A DNA stretch of 64,000 nt. Source: Lampris incognitus (lineage: Eukaryota; Chordata; Actinopteri; Lampriformes; Lampridae). Positions 1-64,000 of this stretch are shown in pieces. Position numbers and translations under genes: made by a program. The notes beneath the pieces were generated by a model. That model saw only the letters and a program-made list of their open reading frames with translations, searched no databases and was not told the origin of the DNA. The stretch is taken from NCBI RefSeq assembly GCF_029633865.1, contig NC_079219.1, positions 50,295,008 to 50,359,007 on the forward strand, in the 5' to 3' direction. Position 1 is the stretch's first letter; every line of letters starts with the position of its first letter.

Positions 1-12
1 TCTACTATCAGG

Positions 13-36775
<36,763 letters not shown>

Positions 36776-36780
36776 CGCCG

Positions 36781-36892
36781 GTAGGTGGAGCAGTTCTCAG
36801 AGTCCAGTTTGCATGATCCTGTTTTGAGTCGGCTCTCCCATTTCCTCACCCCTTTCAAACACACAACTTCCATTTTTTGTTTTTATTTTTAG
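36781..36892 (+). other. scn1b: Probable scn1b 3'UTR intron
   Basis: Five bases after the stop a GTAGGT donor appears at 36781. A strong T-rich acceptor (TTTTTATTTTTAG) ends at 36892, so a final non-coding exon would start at 36893. The junction lies within a few bases of the stop, so it should not trigger nonsense-mediated decay. This agrees with my recollection that mammalian SCN1B ends in a separate 3'UTR exon, but no transcript is available here. Confidence 0.5.
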
Positions 36893-37741
36893 ATCGAGGA
36901 GCTCCAAAAGACCGCTTTGAGGAGTCACATGTGCACTCTGTCATCCTCCGCTCTCGCCATCAGTCACTTCCCCTCGTCTCCTCCTCAGCTGAGGTGGAAG
37001 ACTACAGCTGCGAAGGGGAGCAGTGCCCCCCCTCCACTCTTGCAGACTTTCAGAGAAAAGGATGGAAAGGACTTGAGCGTTTCCCATCATGAGCGACGGG
37101 AAGGGCGACTCAGTTTGTGGTTACGTGACTGAGACAGAGAGAGGGGGGGGAGGGCTGTGTATATATATAGTTCTGCAAATATGCAAAGATATTCTTCATT
37201 CTAAACACTTGTAGAGCTCATATTGTGTACTCACAACCGCATGCTTATCAAAAACAATATGCTCCTGTCTGCCCTGCTGCCAATAAGCCACACTGGAAAA
37301 TATTCATTTTGCAATGAGCCTTAAAATCTTATTTCTTATAAGGAGAAAAGAAAATGTAGGAACGATGGGAGACAATTTCACACACACGTCCACAATGATG
37401 ATCAACTTTTCAAGGGGCTTTTCTTGAACCAAACGTCGCGTGCTAGATGCTGGTGGAGTGACCTGCCTTACACTGCCTTCTCATGTTCCGGAGATAGATC
37501 ATGCTGCTGCTTGCTGCTTGCTTCTCGGAAATTCTTGAAAGCTGAAACTGGTAGAAACTCCCCCGGAGCTTTCTCACCCCGAGTTTTTCCACTCTCCTCA
37601 GAAGAAAGATAAGATTTAAAGGCTCACTGCGAACTGACCGACTTAGGACAGACATTGGGTTGCGTTGGGTTTGAGTCCCCTCCTGTGATCGTGTTTACGC
37701 CACATCTCACAGATGAGCGTGGATCGTATTCAGGCAGCTGT

Positions 37742-37813
37742 GATGTGTGTGACTTAACAGTTCACAACTGTGCAGAATGCTGCACAGTTGTGAACTGTTA
37801 AGTCACACACATC
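37742..37813 (+). repeat. Perfect hairpin, 34-bp arms and 4-nt loop
   Basis: The left arm 37742-37775 starts GATGTGTGTGACTTAACAG and the right arm 37780-37813 is its exact reverse complement; the loop is AATG. It lies about 850 bp into the presumed scn1b 3'UTR. It could be a small-RNA precursor, an RNA-editing substrate or a tiny fold-back transposon. Confidence 0.95.
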
Positions 37814-39490
37814 TGCACAAAATGGAGTTCAGTATGTCCAACCCCCGTCGTCTGTCTCCCGGTCAAAAGCTCTGTGAGAATGTGGCCCGCTATCTTACTG
37901 GCTTCTGACAAGGGGGACACCTCCTTTCTCCCCATCATGAGATGCATCCAAGAAGTTGTTTTTATTTTATTTATTTTTACAACCCGTCTTATTTCAGTAG
38001 TATTTGCACTCAACTTGCACTTTTGTTTTCACTTCGTAGTCTAAACTGTTTGGGTTAAACTGGACTGAAACATGTCCGGCACTCGGTTCTGTGGCCCCCT
38101 ACGCCACTGTGAAACGGTACCTAGCAGCGGCCCCAACATTTCCACAACGAAGAAAGGGAGTAAGATGATATTACAGATATGCATGACGGCAGAAAGTCCA
38201 AAGAGGAGACCCGGGTTGTTCAGAAACAGAATTATCATTTAACTTAGCGGCATCACGTACAAACTCGACCTCCACCGACAGTCAGGATCTAAACGCTGAT
38301 ACGGACGTGTCAGACCGACCACAGAGCTTTTCAGGGGGAACACGGTGACCTAACGAGCAGGGGGACGGGGTCATCTTATGGGTTGAAGCTGCATGAAACC
38401 CGTCTACTACTGGAGGTTGCCTGAACGTGTATTGGACTTGGCCTGTTCGTGCTGATAAATGCTTACCTGCATCCTGCTTTATGAGAAACACGCCGGGGTC
38501 TGGAGGCAACGTGTGACTTCCTGTGAGAGATGAGAGGATGATGCTCGCGTTGTGGTTGTTGTTGTTGTTGTTGTGTGTCACCTGAAGTTGTTTCTCACAC
38601 CCAAAGTAAAACGTCGCCAACGTGTTTGGAGGCAGAGCAACAAAGTACTACACTGCTTCGTTTGTCTACAAGTAGTCAAGTTCTGCTGATGTTGCTGGAT
38701 CACCTCACACAAATGTCTTAGCGTCTAGAAACTAAGGGCTTTGACCATTGTTATGTTCTACCTGCCGTGGGCAAACGTACCACAAAACCTGACCAGTGCC
38801 TCCTGAACACCGTTTGGGGAACCAGACAAAGAGCTGAAATGCGAGCGTTGTTTGAAGCGTTGACTATATGCAGTACAGAACAAGCGTGGCCTGCCAGCGT
38901 GACCTCTGGCAGCCTGTTCTCAACCACTGACCGGCATCAAACGGTGGTCTAGTCGTACGCCGTCTTGTACGAAAACTGCTTTTTTATACCACGAGTGGGT
39001 TTGAGACGTTTGAAATACAGACAAGGGAACACACACAAGCAGAACCATTTGTATAACTTGCATGTTTACTGAGACGAACTGAGAAAAGGAGAAACGTTTC
39101 AGTAGGTTTTGTTTCCCCATCTTGTCGTGTGTATAGGATGCAAGTACAATCACATCTTCCCCAACCAGTAAATCGTTATCATCTCCTCGAAAGGCGGCAC
39201 GTAACCAGCGGTTATGTAGCGAACAAGATGTACTTTTGGATAAGCGTCACGACAGCTTCCTCTGCTCTGGGACAGTGTGTGAGATGAAGACCGTGCACTC
39301 GACACCGTCAGTCCTCCGTGTCTGCACCTTCTCTTCTGGCAAAGAACAACTCGCTTCCACTTGTTGCTCGCCAAACACGATACATAGACCAATAAATTCT
39401 TCTTTGAACATGCGTGTCTTACGCAACTGGCTTCCATTGTGAAATGCTTTTATCACATGTGAAGGGTGCAGGGCAGTCAACAGGAGAGAG

Positions 39491-39686
<196 letters not shown>

Positions 39687-39964
39687 GGATAGAGACAGTT
39701 TACAGTCTAGCTTGAGAAAATGTGTTGCAACAGTCTGTACATGAAGGAGATTTGTGGGGTTGAAATAAGACGTTGTGAACTTGCCTTCAGCCAACAGTCT
39801 CTGAGAGTTTGACAGCAGGAAGTAATTCCGGTCCACAGTGCTCAACACTGGACTTGCAAATATGTTCCTTTGATTGCACCATCTTGTGCAACTAGCAATG
39901 TCTTCTGTGGGACCACCCAACAGGGACGTGCATGGCCAATAAACAAAACACAAGTATTTGACAG

Positions 39965-39966
<2 letters not shown>

Positions 39967-40029
<63 letters not shown>

Positions 40030-40052
40030 GAGAGAGAGAGAGAGAGAGAGGG
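39967..40052. repeat. (TA)n followed by (GA)n
   Basis: About 30 TA units (39967-40026) followed by about 12 GA units. The tract can extrude as a cruciform. Confidence 0.97.
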
Positions 40053-40188
40053 AGCGTTTTTTTCCAAAATCGTCAATGGTGTTGATAGGAGAGCTCAACT
40101 AACAATAACACTATCTCTGCTCCTTACCCTGTTGAGCACTTTTGAGACCATGGACCCAGCGAAAAAAAATAAAAAATATATATATAGA

Positions 40189-40561
40189 TCAGTGGCACAG
40201 TGGTTAGCACGGTCGCCTCACAGCAAGAAGGTCCTAGGTTCGAGCCCCGGGGTAGCCCAACCTTGAGGGTTGTCCCGGGTCATCCTCTGTGTGGAGTTTG
40301 CAGGTTCTCCCCGTGTCTGCGTGGGTTTCCTCCGGGGGCCCCGGTTTCCTCCCACAGTCCAAAGACATGTAGATCAGGTGGATTGGCTGTACTAAATTGT
40401 CCCTAGGTGTAAATCTGTGTGTGTGTGCGAGCCCTGTGGTGGCCTGGCGGCCTGTCCAGGTTGTCTCCCCGCCTGCCGCCCAGTGACTGCTGCGATAGGC
40501 TCCAGCATCCCCGCGACCCTGAGAGCAGGATAAGCGATTTGGATAATGGATGGATGGATAA
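40189..40561 (+). mobile_element. tRNA-derived SINE (DANA-like, family B)
   Basis: The tRNA-like head has TGGCACAGTGGTTAGCAC and B box GGTTCGAGCCC, followed by CTGTGTGGAGTTTGCAGG, CTCCCCGTGTCTGCGTGGG and the CCTCCCACAGTCCAAAGACA core. The 3' end has CCCTGAGAGCAGGATAAGCG and a (GGAT)n tail. It is the best preserved family-B copy here. Confidence 0.9.
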
Positions 40562-41008
40562 TCCAAGACTGTTCACAACCTTGTGGCGACTAATAGGGGG
40601 AGGTTCAGTGAGAGGGTTATTTAGCTGCTTAAAAGGGAACATCAACAAATACTATACTCATTCTTTAACAAACGTGTTTGTTCAACATTTCTTTGGACTG
40701 TGAAGGCCAGCGGGAAGTTGGGTGTCTCGTGAGAAACGCCTGCACGGTAAATTGTGCCGCTAGGCAAGTGTCTCGCTCAGGGACTCTTTCAGTAGTAGTT
40801 TCTGAGAGATGCAGAAGTGGTACTCCCTCATATGCAAAGCCAGGAAAGTGATTCAAATCGTCAAGACTGTTTAGGCTACCACAGCCCCTTGTGTTTAAAA
40901 CAGACAGACGCCCTTTTCTCAGTGTGTTGGAGACTGAATAAGGAAACAACCCGTCAGTTATGTTCTCTGATCTACTTGAACAGATGGACATAAATAAAGT
41001 CTTCAAAC

Positions 41009-41041
41009 CAGACGGTGGCCAGTTAAACTGACCACCGTCTG
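41009..41041. repeat. 33-bp near-perfect palindrome
   Basis: CAGACGGTGG at the left is mirrored by CCACCGTCTG at the right, with one mismatched pair and a central A. AATAAA (+) lies at 40993-40998 and AATAAA (-) at 41102-41097, so it sits between possible polyadenylation signals of the converging genes. Confidence 0.85.
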
Positions 41042-41319
41042 TTGGAGCAGTGTTGCTTTTGCTTAGCCATCAACTTGAAGTGATTCCTGGAGCGTTTTAT
41101 TTGACCCACATACTATGCACTTCCCTTCTACCAATGTCACTAATCTTTAAATGTGCAAATAAATACATGTTTAATCTTCAGTTATCTGGGGAAAACCAAC
41201 CTGAAATCCTGACCTACGGAAACGTCTTTAATCAAAATGAGATGCTGGACTCATTACTGCAGTTCCACACCGTTATGGGGAGTGAAAAGAGTAATGCCAT
41301 ATGAGCATTTTGAGCCCAA

Positions 41320-41720
41320 GGCTTCATCATCATCGGCGGTCACTCGGGGTCGAGTACGACTATCCTCCTTCTGGGTCCTTGAGGGAGACGCCTGCGTGTG
41401 ACAGCTTTTTACACGGCGTGGCTGATGCGCCTGCAGCCACCACATGGTCCTTGGCAGGGGGAGGCCAGAGTCCAATGGCATGGAGAACCAGGACGATTGG
41501 GGGCCACCCTCTGTTGCAGCCTTCATCTGCCTTCACTGGCGTCGTCTTCCACCAGTTCCACCGTTGAGGTCTTTGTTGGATCACGCTTCATCTGGAACCT
41601 CCCCCTTGGGTGACCCTACCAGGAGGGGACGGCTCCTGGACGGCATAGCTCTTGGGATTATTGGTACACACAAGCTTCTCCACCACGACAAGGTGGCGAT
41701 CCAGGAGAAGGTTTCAATGG
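41320..41720. repeat. Probable dispersed repeat
   Basis: A block containing CGGCGGTCACTCGGGGTCGA, CCTTGGCAGGGGGAGGCCAG and CTCCACCACGACAAGGTGGC that I associate with repeated non-coding sequence in fish genomes. No internal structure or TSD is found. Confidence 0.4.
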
Positions 41721-42001
41721 ACACAAACACACATTCAATGCATGAATGGGCACACACACACACAGAAAAGACTCAAAGACGAAGACTTTGTTATATCTTA
41801 GAACTTTTCATTTCGCTCTGTGACATTGTGCACAATCAAATCTTTCAAGTACATTCTCACCCTCGCTACCCATCCATCTTCCTCTCTCCGTGTGCGTCTA
41901 CCCCCGCCTCCCTAACCCAATAAATACCCTTTAACTACCCACGCACGACCATGCGCAGCAGGGTCAACGTGCTGCCAGAAACTGACACTTTCAGTGCACA
42001 G

Positions 42002-42045
<44 letters not shown>

Positions 42046-44073
42046 GAGAGACAGACAAGAGGGTGTGATGGTAAGGAGCACACTGAAGAAAGGGAAGTCA
42101 CACCACTGAGATTCAGAAGAGAGAGAGAGATTCTCAGATCATCAGAGACTTGGAGGAGGGAGAGGAGAGGTAAAGAATGGCCAGAAAAAGTAAAATGGTT
42201 TCGAAGTAACAACAAAAAACACAAACATGGTAAAGATACAAAAGGAAAAGAGTGAAAACAGAACTACAGCGGGCGGTCAAATACACGGTACAAGCACAAA
42301 ACAATACTGCAAACAAAATAACTTCCCTTTTTTTTTCGCAATGAGACTCAAAATGTTGAGTTGGTCCTTTTTTACTTTGTGCATGCATGTATGTGTGTGA
42401 GTGTGTGTGTGTTGTTCAGTCTAGCTGGACTACGAAGAAGCTGTTATTGCATCCGTGTTTCTACCTGATCCCATCAAAAACTGTCCCTGAAGGCTTCAAG
42501 TCTGGTTCCGTGCAGAAACGTGAGTGGCCAAATGCAAAAAGTTAAATCTCTTAAAGAAATCTTAAAAAAAAAATTAAAACAAAAGGAAAGCAAACTGATG
42601 GAACTCGTAACACATTACACAACTTTAGGGGATGTAACATCGAGGACTCCTAATACACACGTGCACGTCTGGTCGAGTCACAACGTGACCTTTCTTTTGC
42701 TTGTCTCTGGCGTGCCCCACACTCCGGCACACCTTCTCATTGCTACCATTACAAACGACTTGTTTGAAACATTCAGAAAGTTCTAGAATCACTACTGTCA
42801 TTACCGCCATGACAAGTAATCACTTGGAGAGTTCACGTGTACACACCAGTTCCCTCTTGGTCCTCGCTGAGACAGCGAAAAGAGAGGAAAAGGAAACACT
42901 AAATGACTTGCTTAGAGCAGGACAGGACTTTTTTCCTTTTAAAAAAAAAACTTGAAAAGTCACCGATAATAAATACTGCGCCGGTCCGGGCGAGGCAGCT
43001 TGCCGTCCTGACAAACGACCCAGGTAACAGATAAAACCCGGGGAGGTTGGAGTGTGTTTGGGTTTAGATTCACAGCTGAATAATTTCCCTCTAAAAATCA
43101 GAGGGGAAAAAAAAAGTGTCTTGCACTGAAATGTTCCTCGTTCTTCCTCTCGTCCGGCACAGAGGGCGGTGGCCTTCACAAGGGACGACATCCGGGATGG
43201 ACGAGCTAATCCAGGAGGACAGAGGGGGAGGTAGAGACACAGTGAGCGGACAAGAGAGGCAACGCTCTTGTCAGCACTACTCTGTCCATACAGAGACCCC
43301 CCCACCACCACCACCACCTTCCCCCCTGCACAGAAAAGGAAGACGCCCTCCTGCCTGTCACGCATTAGCTGGGGGCAGGATCATCCCCAGCTGCCAGGGC
43401 TGGGAGGACACCCTCCAACTTCCCCAGCAACTCAGGAACCTTCTCACCAAAAGGTTTCCTCTCGGTCTGGCAACGCTCTCGTGAGAGGAACGTCCGTTTC
43501 GGAACAGGACCTCTGCGACGGTGTGTGAAATGCATTTTGGTCAGAGATTCTGAAATGAACGGAGTGTGAGTTCAAGTCTTTGTGAAATGCAGCTGGCCAT
43601 TATGAAATGTCTCTTGGACCCTGGGAAGGTATGGAGGGTGACAGGCGACACAGGCAGCAGCAGCCTGGCTTGTGAGGAGTAGACAGTCCAGCAGACAGGC
43701 CCTCTTGTAGCCCGTTGTATACCGTTCAACATACGTTATGTTAATGATGCACCACTCTAGTTATATATTATATTATTGCTGTGGCGTTGATAGCTACCAG
43801 TCTAAACAAACACAAAGTCACAAGAACTGTCAGTGGAGGCTAAAGACTAGCTTTACCTTTTCAAAGCTCTCAGACCAGGAGAGTTATGAGTTACATAGTG
43901 GCCTCACAGGTCCTACTTTCTGTTTTCAGTTTGAAGACAGGGACGTGTCAGCCCTCGTGTGACTGACCTGCCACTCGTCCCTGATCGCCAACCTCTACTG
44001 CCGCTCTCCCAGGGTCATTTCATAGGCTGCTCTCCTCTAAGAGAGGCCGTTGGGTGAGGTGGGGGGGTGCGAC
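41721..44073 (-). other. gramd1a: gramd1a 3'UTR / convergent intergenic region
   Basis: No coding gene. A (CAGA)n run lies at about 42012-42044. The gramd1a poly(A) site is not identified; TTTATT at 41097-41102 is one candidate. The 181-residue minus frame at 42820-43365 has no recognised domain. Confidence 0.5.
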
Positions 44074-62403
<18,330 letters not shown>

Positions 62404-62412
62404 CTGTGAGAG

Positions 62413-62494
<82 letters not shown>
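62404..62494 (-). repeat. gramd1a: (TC)n microsatellite at a gramd1a splice acceptor
   Basis: On the - strand about 35-40 TC units run into CTCTCTCACAG, the acceptor of the VASt exon at 62403. The tract is the polypyrimidine tract of this intron. Confidence 0.9.
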
Positions 62495-62503
<9 letters not shown>

Positions 62504-62878
62504 AACAAAGAAAGAAGGCAGAGACAAAGAAAACAGACAAATGGAAAGGGAATAAATGACACAAAGACCAAGAGACAAGGTTCAAGAGAGACAGACAGAG
62601 AGCAAAAAGAAAAAGTAAAGCTCAAGATAGAAACCAAAAGGAAAAGTGAAAAAGGGGTGAGACGAGTGCGAGAGAGTGTGAGAGAAAGATAGGGCCACCC
62701 CACACTCCTTCATAAAAAAAGAATGAAAGAAATGCCCCAATTAGAGTTCCACAAAAAACCCCAAGCTGGCAGAGGCTCCAATTGGGGAGGCAACCGTCCA
62801 AGTGACCTCCCCAGCTTCGCCTCCATCGCTACAAAACGAAAAAGAAGTTGGCAGTTTGTTGTCACTTATGCTTTAGGA

Positions 62879-63439
62879 CAGTGTTTCTCAACCGGGGGTC
62901 CGCGGGCCCCTAGTGGTCCGTGGTGTAATTGCAAGGGGTCCGTGAAAATAAAATATCTTTAAAAAAAAGATCCTATGACATTTATAGAAATAGGATTATT
63001 TTACTCAAATGTGACTGAGACCTTTATCTACCTAAACTATAAAGGGTAACAGGACTTTTTTCTCTAATTACATCTGTTTCACAAGTGTAATTTATTGTAT
63101 TTTAATAAGAGATCTCGCTCCCGTTTGCATTGTTAAAAGTTACTGCATAAAAATTCTGTTGTTACATATATCTGAAAGTTACTGAATACATATTCTGTTT
63201 TGTTACATATATCTGAAAGTTACTGGATAAGAATTCTGTTCTGTTATATCTAAGTTACAACTGAAAGCTCTTATTTTTGCCCCAAAGAGTGAATAAATGC
63301 TATAATGCAATTTAAAATGCAGTTTCTACTGTTTCTATCAAATTGCAACCCCCCTCCCCCAAGATCAGGTGGAGGGGCCCTCAGGGTGGATCAAAAATAC
63401 GCAGGGGGTCCAGGACCCCAAAAAGGTTGAGAACCACTG
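62879..63439. mobile_element. hAT-type MITE with perfect 8-bp TSD
   Basis: The ends CAGTGTTTCTCAACCGGGGG and AAAGGTTGAGAACCACTG are the Charlie-like hAT terminal repeats. CTTTAGGA occurs at 62871-62878 and 63440-63447. 561 bp, non-coding, AT-rich centre; in a gramd1a intron. Confidence 0.92.
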
Positions 63440-63447
63440 CTTTAGGA

Positions 63448-64000
63448 CACATTACTCTGAAAGTCTGCGAAAAAGGAATTGAGGCATTCCGGAGGGAAGT
63501 TAACACGCTGTAAACAGAGTAGCGGGCTCATTAAAGGCCCAGTACGGTGACCTACAGACGGGAGGGGGGTGGGCGCACACACAGCGCCTGACATACTGAT
63601 AATCACTGCTTCTTCCTTTATTAGCGGGACTGGCTGCCGTGACAGCACGCCTGAGAGCAGCAAAGTGTGAAACATGGAACTAAAAAGGAGCTGACATGAT
63701 TGGTGGGTTCAGGAGGGAAAAAAGTCAGAGAATCTGGCCATCTCTCTCATCACTGCTTGCACAACACAGAAATAAACATGAAACCTAATGTCTGCTGTAC
63801 ATTGGACAAAATACAACACAATAAGATCGTAGAGGAATCAAACTAGCAGCTGATATGACATGCTTTTCCTCCAATTCATTCAAAAGTAAGTGACAAGAAA
63901 TTCAAGGAACTTATAACAGAGTGCCACTGATGTGCAAAGGCGAGGGTATGTGACAATCTGTCTGTGTGTGTGTGTGCGTGCGTGTGTGTATAATACATTT
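63448..64000 (-). other. gramd1a intron at window edge
   Basis: Nothing is recognised except a short (GT)n at about 63961-63990. Confidence 0.5.

Noticed and set aside
42820..43365. 181-residue minus-strand frame downstream of gramd1a
   Set aside because: Chance frame in the 3'UTR/intergenic region with no domain or splice support.

Overview
The window is nuclear DNA of a ray-finned (teleost) fish. Two vertebrate genes with spliced exons are visible, and they are embedded in dense fish-type repeats: Tc1/mariner transposons, tRNA-derived SINEs, LINE fragments, a Ty3/Gypsy element and many long dinucleotide microsatellites. There is no operon structure, and almost all long open frames are transposon proteins or repeat artefacts.

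Gene 1 is a complete coding set for the voltage-gated sodium channel beta-1 subunit (scn1b) on the + strand. It has five coding exons at 13-64, 18028-18194, 28629-28866, 36203-36344 and 36709-36775, whose splice phases join into 221 residues, plus a probable 3'UTR intron. Gene 2 is the C-terminal half of a GRAMD1A/Aster-A-like sterol transfer protein (gramd1a) on the - strand. Eight exons run from 62403 down to the stop at 44074, all in matching phase; its 5' exons lie beyond the right edge. The two genes converge tail to tail across about 36.8-44.1 kb. From memory the mammalian orthologues are also neighbours, which supports both calls. The proteins are not known to act together: one is a plasma-membrane channel subunit and the other an ER sterol transporter.

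Layout: 0-18 kb is scn1b intron 1, with a CpG-rich fold-back segment, LINE fragments, SINE copies, a 29-bp minisatellite and a long-TIR element. 18-28.6 kb is intron 2, with a palindromic Tc1 element and a 5'-truncated RTE-like LINE inside a hAT-like remnant. 28.9-36.2 kb is intron 3, with an L1-like fragment split by a 363-bp miniature LTR element and a 4.4-kb Gypsy element with one intact gag-pol frame. 36.8-44 kb is the convergent intergenic/3'UTR region, with a perfect 34-bp-arm hairpin, long (GA)n and (TA)n tracts and a SINE. 44-64 kb is gramd1a, its introns holding an intact Tc1 transposon, decayed Tc1/mariner copies, LINE fragments, a telomere-like array and a hAT MITE.

The most unusual object is the 363-bp element at 29691-30053. 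It looks like a miniature LTR retrotransposon: two ~130-bp terminal repeats, a perfect 18-nt tRNA-Leu primer site and a short target duplication. Each of its LTRs carries a tRNA-like sequence with Pol III A and B boxes. Other points of note are the near-identical LTRs of the Gypsy element, a head-to-head palindromic Tc1 that keeps only the DNA-binding domain, and two host splice acceptors whose polypyrimidine tracts have become long (TC)n microsatellites.
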